A stretch of DNA of 64,000 nt. Origin: Balanoglossus misakiensis (Eukaryota; Hemichordata). Positions within the stretch are counted from its first letter, which is position 1; every line of letters begins with the position of its first letter. Positions 51,905 through 63,170 of the stretch are shown here, piece by piece. The position numbers and the translations under genes are program-made. The stretch is from NCBI GenBank assembly GCA_040954595.2, contig CM082593.2:9858001-9922000 (forward strand). The letters run 5' to 3'. The notes beneath the pieces were generated by a model. The model did no database searches, had not been told where the DNA came from, and saw nothing but the letters and a program-made list of their open reading frames with translations.

Positions 51905-54271
51905 CAAATGATTTTTCTGAACTTTTGCAAAGTCGAAATTTCAGGACCCATGATTTTTTTTCACAAAATGAAGAAATTTTGAAATTTCGCAAAATCGAAT
52001 TTTTTTTTATTTTTGGGTGATTTTTATGACCCATGATTTTTTTTTCAAAAATGAAGATATTTTGAACTTTCGCAAAGACGAAAAATTGTCATTTTTGGAT
52101 GATTTTCAAGAGTTATAACGCATGATTTTTATCTTCAAAAATGTGACGAAATTTTGAACTTTCGCAAAGTCGAAAAATACTCATTTTTGGACAATTTTCA
52201 TGAGCTATAACGCATGATATTTTTCTTTAAAAATGTGAAGAAATTTTGAACTTTCGAAATGTGGAAAAATTGTAATTTCAGGATGATTTTCATGAGCTAA
52301 AACCCATTATTTTTTTCAAAAAAGCGAAGAAATTTTGAACTTTCGCAAAGTCGAAAAATTGTAATTTTTTGATGGTTTTCATGAGCTGTAACCATGATTT
52401 TTTTCAAGAAAACGAAGAAATTTTGAACTTTCGCAAAGTCGAAAAATTGTTATTTTTGGATGATTTTCGAGAGCTAAAACCCATGTTTTTTTTTCAAAAA
52501 TGTGAAGAGATGTTGAACTTTCGCAAAGTCGAAATATTGTCATTTTGGACGATTTTCAGGACTATAACCCATGATTTTTTTTTAAAAAGTGAAGAAATTT
52601 AGAAATTTCGCAAAGTCGAAAAATTGTCATTTTTGGATGATGTTCATGAGCTATAACCCATGATTTTTTTCTTCAAAAATGTGAAGAAATTTTGAACTTT
52701 CGCAAAGTCGAAAAATTGTTATTTTTGGATGATTTTCGAGAGCTAAAACCCATGTTTTTTTTTTAAAAAAGTGAAGAAATGTTGAACTTTCGCAAAGTCT
52801 AAAAATAGTCATTTTTGCACGATTTTCAGGACCTATAAGCCATGATTTTCTTCAAAAAATGAAGAATTTTGAAATTTCGCAAAGTCGAAATTTTTTTATT
52901 TTTAGGTGATTTTTATGACCCATGATTCTTTCAAAAAATGAAGAAATTTTGAACTTTCAAAATGTGGAAAAATTGTCATTTTTGGATGATGTTCATGAGC
53001 TATAACCCATGATTTTTTTCAAAAAATGAGACAATTTGAAATTTCGCAAAGTCGAAAAATCGTAATTTTTGATGGTTTTCATAAGCTGTAACCCATGATT
53101 TTTTTCACGAAAACCTAGAAATTTTGAACATTCACAAAGTCAAACAATAGTTATTTTTTGATGGTTTTCATGAGCTGTAACCCATAATTTTTTTCAAGAA
53201 AACGAAGAAATTTTGAACTTTCGCAATGTGGAAAAATTGTCATTTTTGGATGATTTTCATGAGCTATAACCCATGATTTTTTTCAAAAAAGTGAAGAAAT
53301 TTAGAAATTTCGCAAAGTCGAAAAATTGTCATTTTTGGATGATGTTCATGAGCTATAACCCATGATTTTTTTCTTCAAAAATGTGAAGAAATTTTGAACT
53401 TTCGTAAAGTCGAAAAATTGTTATTTTTGGATGATTTTCGAGAGCTAAAACCCATGTTTTTTTTTCAAAAATGTGAAGAGATGTTGAACTTTCGCAAAGT
53501 CGAAATATTGTCATTTTGGACGATTTTCATGACTATAACCCATGATTTATTTTAAAAAAGTGAAGAAATTTAGAAATTTCGCAAAGTCGAAAAATTGTCA
53601 TTTTTGGATGATGTTCATGAGCTATAACCCATGATTTTTTTCTTCAAAAATGTGAAGAAATTTTGAACTTTCGCAAAGTCGAAATATTGTCATTTTTGGA
53701 CGATTTTCAGGACATATAACCCATGAATTTTTTTCAAAAATGTGAAGATATTTTGAACTTTCGCAAAGTCGAAATATTGTCATTTTTGGACGATTTTCAT
53801 GACCCATGATTTTTTTTTAAAAAGTGAAGAAATTTTAAACTTTCGCAATGTGGAAAAAATTATCTTTTTAGGATGATTTTCATGAGCTAAAACCCATTAT
53901 TTTTTTCAAAAAAGCGAAGAAATTTTGAACTTTCGCAAAGTCGAAAAATTGTAATTTTTTGATGGTTTTCATGAGCTGTAACCATGATTTTTTTCAAGAA
54001 AACGAAGAAATTTTGAACTTTCGCAAAATCAAAAAAAAATTATTTTTGGATGATTTTCAAGAGCTAAAACACACAATTTTTTTTTCAAAAATGTGAAGAG
54101 ATTTTGAACTTTCGCAAAGTCGAAATATTGTCATTTTGGACGATTTTCATGACCCATGATTTTTTTTCAAAAAAGTGAAGAAATTTTGAACTTTCGCAAA
54201 GTCGAAAATTTTTTATTTTTGGGTGATATTTATAACCCATTATTTTTTCAAAAAATGAAGACATTTTGAAC
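51905..54271. repeat. AT-rich minisatellite, ~85-92-bp units, left block
   Basis: The unit contains GAAGAAATTTTGAACTTTCG, CAAAGTCGAAAAATTGTCAT, TTTTGGATGATTTTCATGAG, CTATAACCCATGATTTTTTTC. Units vary by small indels and substitutions (ATGTGGAAA for AAGTCGAAA; GAGAGCTAAAA for ATGAGCTATAA). Groups of units repeat as larger blocks. Short frames on either strand follow the period and are not genes. Confidence 0.93.
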
Positions 54272-54275
54272 TTTT

Positions 54276-54853
54276 TGTGATGATGAGGTCATTTTAGTGT
54301 GACCTTTACTGGCTAGTAAGATTTCTTTTGTTTTGGGTGACCAGGTGTTGATGAATATTCATTTGATTGACATGTATAAATACACATGCTACCATGTGGT
54401 CAGGGGGCTATTTTTTTCGCTGGACACTGTGCCGGTAACTTCAGTGCTGGGGACTCCATGCTGCTGTTTGGGACCTTTCGCAGGCCGTTTTGTTTGACTT
54501 CAAGGACTTCAGAAGTTGTGAGTGCATGCACACCACTTGGACCTAAACCAGACTTTGCTGCTGTTTTGTTTGACTTCGAGTTGTAAGTACACACCACTCG
54601 GACTGAAACCAGACTTTCCTGTACGTCGGAAGTCTTTGACTTTACTGCATATTTGCTGCTCGTGTGCTTCACGACTGGAGTCCTAGCTGAGTATATGGAG
54701 TGCTGTGTGTGTTGCTCAGTTTGGTTCGCATTCATTGTTTTATGACCTGTTAATCCCTTTTTGCCTGCAACTTAATTTTGTTAGTATAGCGAATAGCCAT
54801 TAAATACTTTTTATAAAAGGAAAACCACTGACTTCGCCCTTTCTGTCATAACA
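54276..54853 (+). repeat. 5' LTR of the Gmr1-like element
   Basis: TGTGATGATGAGG to CTGTCATAACA. Contains TATAAATACACATGC (TATA-like, near 54375) and an internal imperfect duplication around AAACCAGACTTT. Frames of 66 and 111 codons inside it are repeated exactly in the other LTR and are not genes. Confidence 0.95.
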
Positions 54854-54858
54854 GAAAT

Positions 54859-54875
54859 TGGGGGCTCGTCCGGGA
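54859..54875 (+). other. Primer-binding site complementary to tRNA-Pro
   Basis: TGGGGGCTCGTCCGGGA, five bases after the LTR. This is the sequence used by tRNA-Pro-primed retroviruses such as murine leukaemia virus. Confidence 0.85.
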
Positions 54876-54955
54876 GTTATTTGAATTTGTGCACTCGTTT
54901 GAAAATTGTCCAATATATTTGTTTCGGCTTTGTGTGAACTCGGCGGTTTTCCGAC

Positions 54956-56932
54956 ATGCCAGACTTTAGCCCTGAAGCGTTTATGAAGGAGCCCGATCAA
55001 GATGTGTTTGATTCTCTCAGAAAAGAACAGCTTATCATATTAGCACAGTTTCTAAAGGTCCCTGTTAAAAGGTCTATGAGAAAATTAGAGATACAATACA
55101 AGGTAGCGAAACATTTGGTTGATTTGGATGCGTTTGATGAGACTGCTCTAAAATGTTACGTTTCCGAGTCTAATGAAATAGAACTTAAAAAATTAGAAAC
55201 CCAGTTAGAACTTAAGAGAATTGAACTTCAAATGCAACTTGAAGAGAAGGGGAGAGAAGAAAGATTAGAACTACAACGGATGGAATTAGAAATGAAAAGA
55301 TTAGAGTTAGGTGGTAGGTCAGGTTATCTTGAGACATCTTCAAGTTCGTACAGTTTTGACGTCACAAAACATTTTAAATTGGTTCCTCATTTCCAGGAGA
55401 AAGATGTCGATAAATATTTTCTTCATTTCGAGAAAGTTGCTGAAAGTATGAAGTGGCCTAAAGAATTTTGGTGCATGCTTTTGCAGAGTGCTTTGGTTGG
55501 TAAAGCCAGAGAGGTTTACATACAATTGTCAGTTGAGCAAGCTTCTGATTATAACACTGTTAAAGAATTAATACTTAAGGGCTACGAGTTGGTCCCGGAA
55601 GCTTACCGTCAGAAGTTTCGAGATTGTGAGAAAGCAAGGGATCAAACTTATGTTGAATTCGCTCGAACAAAAGAGCAGCTGTTTGACCGTTGGTGTTTTT
55701 CTGAGAAGGTTGATGATAAATTTGAAAAGCTATGACAGCTTGTCTTGATGGAAGAGTTCAAAAAATGTATACATGGGGATATCAGAACGTTTATCGGGGA
55801 ACAAAAAGCAGTAACGTTGGACGTTGCTTCACGTTTGGCCGATGATTATTCATTGATTCATAAAACACAGGTTGTCAACAAACCATCCCAGTCATTTTCA
55901 TATAGAAATAACACAGGGAAATTTAACTCGCTGTCTCCAAAAGATAGTCAGTTTTCGTACAAATCAAATAGCAGTTCACAAAGTTCCCGTGTGAACTCAA
56001 AGCCTACCGATGTCAAGCCACAAGTTCCCCCTACTGGAAGGCATTTTGGTACCATCACTTGTAGTTACTGTAAGAAAGAGGGTCATTTGATATCAGATTG
56101 TTTCAAATTGAAAAGAAAACGGGAAAATAATCAAAGTGCAGGATACAAGCCAACTGGCTTTATTGCTTCATCATCCAGACTTGAGTCTAATGATATTAAT
56201 GATGTGGTTAACACATTTTCTGAGGTTGAATTTCCAGCCAAGGAAGTCAAGAGGAAATCTCACGATAGCATTATGGGTATTTTCGGACCATTTATTCATG
56301 ATGGTTTTGTATCACTTTCAAGTGATTTGTCTTGTGCGACTCCTGTTAAGATTTTAAGAGATACTGGGGCTTCTCAGTCTCTTTTGTTGGTAGATACATT
56401 GCCGTTTTCTGAAGAGTCGTTTTCAGGTTCAAACGTTCTTATTAAAGGTGTAGATTCTATTGAGTATACACCTGTTCCACTCCATAATGTGTATTTGTCT
56501 TCGGACTTAGTTTCAGGGCCTGTGACTTTGGGTATTAGGCCTTCTTTACCTTTTGAGGGGATTCACCTTCTTCTTGGAAATGACATTGCGGGGGACAGAG
56601 TTGTTACAAATACACTTGTGACGGACAAACCTTGTCTTAATCAAGACCAAGATCCAATTGAACAGGAAATTCCTGATTTGTATCCTGCCTGTGCAGTTAC
56701 TCGAGCTATGTCGAGAAAAACGTCAGAAAATCTTGATGAGTTTAAAACAAACGTCAAAGACGTTGATTTGGCTGACACGTTTCTTAGTCGAGTGTTTGAT
56801 GCCCAATTACATGAAACTCCCTCTGATCAAAGTGAAATATCTTCTAGGTCACATCTTATTGATGAACAACATAGGGATCTTGAGATTTCATGCTTGTTTG
56901 ATAGAGTTACTGATGAGACTGATATTTCATAG
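54956..56932 (+). pseudogene. Gag-protease of the Gmr1-like element with SCAN-like capsid region and one internal stop
   Basis: ATG 54956 (MPDFSPEAFMKEP). A Glu/Lys/Leu-rich coiled coil (KKLETQLELKRIELQMQ) is followed by the capsid region with HFKLVPHFQEKDVDKYFLHF. Next comes a SCAN-like segment (LVPEAYRQKFRDCEKARDQT, TKEQLFDRWC) that crosses TGA at 55733-55735 and continues MEEFKKCIHGDIRTFI in the same frame. The zinc knuckle is CSYCKKEGHLISDC. Protease has LRDTGASQSLLL and LLLGNDIAG. The frame stops at TAG 56930-56932. A vertebrate SCAN origin from Gmr1-type gag has been proposed in the literature. The TGA may be a CGA-to-TGA change. Confidence 0.88.
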
Positions 56933-57270
56933 AATTCTGTCTGTTATTATACAAAATCTGGCATACTCATGCGTAAATGGAGACCTCCAGATGTTTTAGT
57001 AAGTGATGTTTGGGCAGTGAAACATCAAATTGTTGTTCCAAAGTCTTACCGTACAGAAATACTCCGCCTTGCCCATGAAACGCCCATGGCTGGTCACCTT
57101 GGTATAAGGAAAACATATCACAAAGTTCTTGGTCATTTTTACTGGCCCGGTATTCGGAAAGATGTTGCACAATTCTGTAAGTCTTGCCACACATGTCAAA
57201 TGGTAGGGAAGCCAAATCAAACCATTCCAAAAGCTCCTTTACAGCCAATTCCTGCATTTCATGAACCATT
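56933..57270 (+). pseudogene. Integrase N-terminal (zinc) part of the Gmr1-like element
   Basis: Same frame as gag-protease but after the TAG. It has GILMRKWRPPD, HQIVVPKSYRTEILRLAHE, GHLGIRKTYHKVLGHFYWPG and CKSCHTCQ, the HHCC zinc region. The reading frame changes near 57270 to that of the catalytic core. Confidence 0.88.
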
Positions 57271-59645
57271 TAGTACTCATAGATTGTGTGGGCCCCCTAC
57301 CCAAAACCAGATCAGGAAATCAATATATGTTGACAATAATGTGTACAAGTACTCGCTTCCCTGAAGCCATACCTCTCAGAGATATAAAAGCTAGAACTAT
57401 AGTGAAAGCTTTAGTCAAGTTTTTTACACTTTTTGGTCTTCCGAAGTCTGTCCAGTCTGATCAAGGTTCAAATTTCATGTCTGGAATTTTCCAACAAGTC
57501 ATGGATCAGCTAGGCATTAAGCAGTATAGGTCTTCTGCGTATCATCCTGAGAGCCAAGGTGCTCTTGAACGGTTCCATCAAACTTTGAAAAACATGATTA
57601 GGGCGTATTGTTTTGACACAGAACAGCATTGGGATGATGGGATTCATTTTCTTCTATTTGCAGTGCGAGAGTCTGTTCAAGAATCATTGGGTTTTAGCCC
57701 ATTTGAACTTGTGTTTGGGCATACTGTGCGGGGACCACTTAAATTGCTTAAAGAAAAGTTCTTATCAGATGAAAGTGAGAGTTTGAACCTCTTAGAATAT
57801 GTATCCGATTTTCGTAGCAGACTTTCTAGGGCGTGTGAATTGGCTAAAGAAAACCTGAAGTCATCACAAAGGTCTATGAAAGCAAAATATGATAGAAATA
57901 CTTCCAAACAGAAGTTTGTGCCTGGCCAAAAGGTGCTAGTTTTTCTTCCGGTTCCCGGAAAGTCACTCCAAGCCCGCTATTTCGGTCCTTACACCATTGA
58001 TAAGAAGTTGACTGATCTAAATTATGTTGTGGTAACTCCTGACAGGCGTAAACAAAAACAGTTGTGTCATGTAAATATGCTTAAACCCTACATAGAAAGA
58101 AATAGGTCCAATACTAAAGTTGCAGTTGCACAACCTGTCAATGCAGTCAATTCCAATATTTGTAATGATAGGGAAGTTGATTTGTGTGAAAACATTCTAT
58201 GTGACCGACTGAGCACAGCCAGACTCCAAAACTCTGATATTCTCCAAGATATGGACTCCAAGTTGTCACATCTCCATCCGTCACAGCAACAAGATGTGAA
58301 AGAACTGATTCAGGAATACAGACATTTGTTTGTGGATATTCCATCAAGGACAAACATCATTCATCACGATGTTGATGTGGGCGATTCCCGGCCAGTGAAA
58401 CAACATCCATATAGACTGAATCCCAACAAAGCGAAATACCTCCGTGAGGAGGTGGAATATTTGCTTGACAATGACTTCATTGAAAGAAGTAAAAGTAACT
58501 GGAGTTCACCCTGCATCCTCGTTCCCAAACCTGATGGAAGCTACCGAATGTGTACGGATTACAGAAAGGTCAACGCCCTTACAAAGACAGACTCTTTTCC
58601 TATTCCCAGGATTGACGACTGCATTGATCGAGTGGGGAAAGCCAACTATGTAACCAAATTTGATCTGCTCAAGGGCTTCTGGCAAGTCCCTCTGACAGAT
58701 CGTGCCCGGGAAATATCCGCCTTTGTTACACCCGATGGATTGTTCCAGTACAAAGTGATGCCATTTGGAATGAAAAACTCACCAGCGACATTTCAGCGCA
58801 TGATGAATGACGTCACATCTGGACTAGATGGATGCGACGCCTATGTCGACGACGTACTGATATATTCGGACACCTGGGATGAACACATGAAAATGATGCG
58901 AACGTTCTTTGAACGATTAAGTAAAGCAAAGTTGACTGTCAATTTGACAAAAACTGCTTTTGGTTGCGCACAAGTGACATACCTAGGACACATTGTCGGT
59001 CAGGGCGAGGTAAAGCCAATTAACGCCAAAGTCAGTGCGATTTCTAATTTTCAACCGCCAAATTGTAAGAAACAGCTGATGCGCTTTCTTGGTATGGCTG
59101 GATACTATAGGAAATTCTGTCCAAATTTCTCCACCATTTCTGAGCCTTTGACTCGTTTACTCAGAAAGAATACGAAATTCGTTTGGTCAGATCAGTGTCA
59201 GCAGTCATTCGACAAGTTGAAAGTCATACTGAGAAGTGCCCCAGTTCTCTCAGCGCCAAATTTCAGTTTTCCATTCAAATTAGCGGCAGACGCAAGTGAT
59301 GTAGCCGCTGGCGCCGTTTTATTGCAAGAAGATGATCAGGGAATAGATCATCCTATTTGTTACTTTTCACGCAAGTTTAACAACTCGCAGAGAAATTACT
59401 CTACCATTGAAAAAGAGTGTTTATCATTGATATTAGCTTTACAGCAATTTGAGGTCTATGTGACTGCTTCAAATTTCCCAATAGTTGTCTACATTGATCA
59501 CAACCCTCTCGTATTTCTGCAAAAAATAAGAGGCAGGAATCAAAGGTTGTTGAGATGGAGCTTGATGTTGCAGGAATTTAACCTTGACATCAGACATATC
59601 AAGGGTAAAGATAATTTAATTGCAGACTGTCTTTCTCGCGTTTAG
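57261..59645 (+). CDS. Integrase core-RT-RNase H polyprotein of the Gmr1-like element
   Basis: 794 codons without a stop. The DDE core: VLIDCVGPL (D), VQSDQGSNF (D), ESQGALERFH (E). A C-terminal integrase part (QKVLVFLPVPG, ARYFGPYTI) follows. RT: NWSSPCILVPKPDGSYRMCT, YVTKFDLLKGFWQVPL, MPFGMKNSPATFQRM, CDAYVDDVLIYS (catalytic Y-V-D-D), TYLGHIVGQG. RNase H: LAADASDVAAGAVLLQ, TIEKECLSLILAL, YIDHNPLVFL, NLIADCLSRV. The N-terminal integrase zinc region is upstream in another frame, so a single-base change near 57270 disconnects it. The order is diagnostic of Gmr1-type elements. Confidence 0.93.
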   Translation: MNHLVLIDCVGPLPKTRSGNQYMLTIMCTSTRFPEAIPLRDIKARTIVKALVKFFTLFGLPKSVQSDQGSNFMSGIFQQVMDQLGIKQYRSSAYHPESQGALERFHQTLKNMIRAYCFDTEQHWDDGIHFLLFAVRESVQESLGFSPFELVFGHTVRGPLKLLKEKFLSDESESLNLLEYVSDFRSRLSRACELAKENLKSSQRSMKAKYDRNTSKQKFVPGQKVLVFLPVPGKSLQARYFGPYTIDKKLTDLNYVVVTPDRRKQKQLCHVNMLKPYIERNRSNTKVAVAQPVNAVNSNICNDREVDLCENILCDRLSTARLQNSDILQDMDSKLSHLHPSQQQDVKELIQEYRHLFVDIPSRTNIIHHDVDVGDSRPVKQHPYRLNPNKAKYLREEVEYLLDNDFIERSKSNWSSPCILVPKPDGSYRMCTDYRKVNALTKTDSFPIPRIDDCIDRVGKANYVTKFDLLKGFWQVPLTDRAREISAFVTPDGLFQYKVMPFGMKNSPATFQRMMNDVTSGLDGCDAYVDDVLIYSDTWDEHMKMMRTFFERLSKAKLTVNLTKTAFGCAQVTYLGHIVGQGEVKPINAKVSAISNFQPPNCKKQLMRFLGMAGYYRKFCPNFSTISEPLTRLLRKNTKFVWSDQCQQSFDKLKVILRSAPVLSAPNFSFPFKLAADASDVAAGAVLLQEDDQGIDHPICYFSRKFNNSQRNYSTIEKECLSLILALQQFEVYVTASNFPIVVYIDHNPLVFLQKIRGRNQRLLRWSLMLQEFNLDIRHIKGKDNLIADCLSRV

Positions 59646-59702
59646 AATTCTAAGTAATTGTAAGAGAATTGTAAAAAAAAATTTTTGTAAAAACTTTTCT
59701 TT

Positions 59703-59720
59703 AAGGGGGGGGGGGGGGTG
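59703..59720 (+). promoter_or_regulatory. Polypurine tract of the Gmr1-like element
   Basis: AAG followed by a long G run ending TG, directly before the 3' LTR at 59721. Confidence 0.85.
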
Positions 59721-60298
59721 TGTGATGATGAGGTCATTTTAGTGTGACCTTTACTGGCTAGTAAGATTTCTTTTGTTTTGGGTGACCAGGTGTTGATGAA
59801 TATTCATTTGATTGACATGTATAAATACACATGCTACCATGCGGTCAGGGGGCTATTTTTTTCGCTGGACACTGTGCCGGTAACTTCAGTGCTGGGGACT
59901 CCATGCTGCTGTTTGGGACCTTTCGCAGGCCGTTTTGTTTGACTTCAAGGACTTCAGAAGTTGTGAGTGCATGCACACCACTTGGACCTAAACCAGACTT
60001 TGCTGCTGTTTTGTTTGACTTCGAGTTGTAAGTACACACCACTCGGACTGAAACCAGACTTTCCTGTACGTCGGAAGTCTTTGACTTTACTGCATATTTG
60101 CTGCTCGTGTGCTTCACGACTGGAGTCCTAGCTGAGTATATGGAGTGCTGTGTGTGTTGCTCAGTTTGGTTCGCATTCATTGTTTTATGACCTGTTAATC
60201 CCTTTTTGCCTGCAACTTAATTTTGTTAGTATAGCGAATAGCCATTAAATACTTTTTATAAAAGGAAAACCACTGACTTCGCCCTTTCTGTCATAACA
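59721..60298 (+). repeat. 3' LTR of the Gmr1-like element
   Basis: Same length and, by eye, the same sequence as the 5' LTR except one C/T in the CCATG(T/C)GGTCAG phrase. Confidence 0.95.
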
Positions 60299-60302
60299 TT
60301 TT

Positions 60303-63170
60303 GCAAAGTTGAAAAATTGTCATTTTTGGATGATGTTCATGAGCTATAACCCATGATTTTTTTCTTCAAAAATGTGAAGAAATTTTGAACTTTCGCAAAG
60401 TCGAAAAATTGTTATTTTTGGATGATTTTCGAGAGCTAAAACCCATGTTTTTTTTTTTCAAAAATGTGAAGAGATGTTGAACTTTCGCAAAGTAGAAATA
60501 TTGTCATTTTGGACGATTTTCATGACTATAACCCATGATTTTTTTTAAAAAAGTGAAGAAATTTAGAAATTTCGCAAAGTCGAAAACTTGTTATTTTTGG
60601 ATGATTTTCGAGAGCTAAAACCCATGTTTTTTTTTTTTAAAGTGAAGAAATGTTGGACTTTCGCAAAGTCTAAAAATAGTCATTTTTGCACGATTTTCAG
60701 GACCTATAAGCCATGATTTTCTTCAAAAAATGAAGAAATTTTGAAATTTCGCAATGTGGAAAAAATTATCTTTTTAGGATGATTTTCATGAGCTATAACC
60801 CATGATTTTTTTCAAAAAAGTGAAGAAATTTAGAAATTTCGCAAGGTCGAAAAATTGTAATTTTTTGATGGTTTTCATGAGCTGTAACCCATTATTTTTT
60901 TCTCCAAAAAGTGAAGAAATTTAGAAATTTCGCAAAGTCGAAATTTTTTTATCTTTGGGTGATTTTTATGACCCATGATTTTTTTCAAAAAATGAAGACA
61001 TTTTGAACTTTCAAAATGTGGAAAAATTGTCATTTTTGGATGATGTTCATGAGCTATAACCCATGATTTTTTTCAAAAAATGAAAACAATTTGAAATTTC
61101 GCAAAGTCGAAAAATCGTAATTTTTGATGGTTTTCATAAGCTGTAACCCATGATTTTTTTCACGAAAACCTAGAAATTTTGAACATTCACAAAGTCAAAC
61201 AATAGTTATTTTTTGATGGTTTTCATGAGCTGTAACCCATAATTTTTTTCAAGAAAACGAAGAAATTTTGAACTTTCGCAATGTGGAAGAAATTATCTTT
61301 TTAGGATGATTTTCATGAGCTAAAACCCATTATATTTTTCAAAAAAGCGAAGAAATTTTGAACTTTCGCAAAGTCGAAAAATTGTAATTTTTTGATGGTT
61401 TTCATGAGCTGTAACCATGATTTTTTTCAAGAAAACGAAGAAATTTTGAAATTTCGCAAAATCAAAAATTTTTTATTTTTGGATGATTTTCAAGAGCTAA
61501 AACACACAATTTTTTTTTCAAAAATGTGAAGAGATTTTGAACTTTCGCAAAGTCGAAATATTGTCATTTTGGACGATTTTCATGACCCATGATTTTTTTT
61601 CAAAAAAGTGAAGAAATTTTGAACTTTCGCAAAGTCGAAATTTTTTTATTTTTGGGTGATTTTTATGACCCATTATTTTTTCAAAAAATGAAGACATTTT
61701 GAACTTTTGCAAAGTTGAAAAATTGTCATTTTTGGATGATGTTCATGAGCTATAACCCATGATTTTTTTCAAAAAAGTGAAGAAATTTAGAAATTTCGCA
61801 AAGTCGAAATATTTTTATTTTTGGGTGATTTTTATGACCCATGATTTTTTTCAAAAAATGAAGACATTTTGAACTTTCAAAATGTGGAAAAATTGTCATT
61901 TTTGGATGATGTTCATGAGCTATAACCCATGATTTTTTTCAAAAAATGAAAACAATTTGAAATTTCGCAAAGTCGAAAAATCGTAATTTTTGATGGTTTT
62001 CATAAGCTGTAACCCATGATTTTTTTCACGAAAACCTAGAAATTTTGAACATTCACAAAGTCAAACAATAGTTATTTTTTGATGGTTTTCATGAGCTGTA
62101 ACCCATAATTTTTTTCAAGAAAACGAAGAAATTTTGAACTTTCGCAATGTGGAAAGATTGTCATTTTTGGATGATTTTCATGAGCTATAACCCATGATTT
62201 TTTCAAAAAAGTGAAGAAATTTTGAACTTTCACAATGTGGAAAAAGTGTATCTTTTGATGATTTTCATAAGCTATAACCCATGATTTTTTCAAAATGTGA
62301 AGATATTTTGAACTTTCGCAAAGTCGAAATATTGTCATTTTTGGATGATTAGCATGAGCTATAACGCATGATTTTTTTCTTCAAAAATGTGAATAAATTT
62401 TGAACTTTCGCAATACTGAAAAATTGTAATTTTGGATGATTTTCATAAGCTATAACCCATGATTTTTTTCAAAAAGCGAAGAAATTTTGAAATTTCGCAA
62501 AGTCGAAAAATTTTAATTTTTTGATGGTTTTCATGAGCTGTAAACCATAATTTTTTTCAAGAAAATTATCTTTTTAGGATGATTTTCATGAGCTATAACC
62601 CATGATTTTTTTCAAAAAAGTGAAGAAATTTAGAAATTTCGCAAGGTCGAAAAATTGTAATTTTTTGATGGTTTTCATGAGCTGTAACCCATTATTTTTT
62701 TTTCCAAAAAGTGAAGAAATTTAGAAATTTCGCAAAGTCGAAAAATTGTTATTTTTGGTTCAAAAATGTGATGAGATGTTGTACTTTCGCAAAGTCGAAA
62801 TATTGTCATTTTGGACGATTTTCATGACTCATGATTTTTTTTCAAAAAAGTGAAGGAATTTTGAATTTTCGCAAAGTCTAAAAATAGTCATTTTTGGACG
62901 ATTTTCAGGACCTATAACCCGTTATTTTCTTCAAAAAATGAAGAAATTTTGAAATTTCGCAAAGTCGAAAAATTCTCATTTTTGGATGATGTTCATTAGC
63001 TATAACCCATGATTTTTTTCTTCAAAAATGTGAAGAAAATTTGAACTTTCGCAATGTGGACAAATTGTCATTTTTGGATAATTTTCATGAGCTATAACCC
63101 ATGATTTTTTTCTTTTGAACTTTATGAAGGTAACCCATAATTTTTTTCAAGAAAACGAAGAAATTTTGAC
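60303..63170. repeat. AT-rich minisatellite, right block, with ~870-bp higher-order blocks
   Basis: Continues the 51905-54271 array. The distinctive run TTTTTTTCACGAAAACCTAG...CACAAAGTCAAACAATAG occurs near 53099, 61155 and 62025; the last two are ~870 bp apart within matching surroundings. The block 53870-54271 closely parallels 61300-61703. The array ends near 63170. Confidence 0.9.

Larger units (their letters stand above)
54276..60298 (+). mobile_element. Gmr1-like Ty3/gypsy LTR retrotransposon (integrase upstream of RT), very young
   Basis: 578-bp LTRs at 54276-54853 and 59721-60298. Target duplication TTTT (54272-54275 and 60299-60302). The empty target (GAACTTTTGCAAAGTTG) is present in a duplicate block near 61702. 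Internal order: PBS, gag, protease, integrase, RT, RNase H, PPT. Integrase before RT is unlike ordinary Ty3/gypsy elements and marks the Gmr1 group of deuterostomes. The LTRs differ at one site I could find (T 54395 / C 59840 region). Confidence 0.95.

Noticed and set aside
54386-60180. Identical 66-aa and 111-aa ORFs at 54.4-54.7 kb and 59.8-60.2 kb
   Set aside because: They lie wholly inside the two LTRs of the Gmr1-like element, so their repetition is explained. No domain is visible.
51475-62338. Short ORFs in the minisatellite rich in ESSKFLHFFEKKSW-like text
   Set aside because: They follow the repeat unit, are broken by frequent indels, and have no start context.
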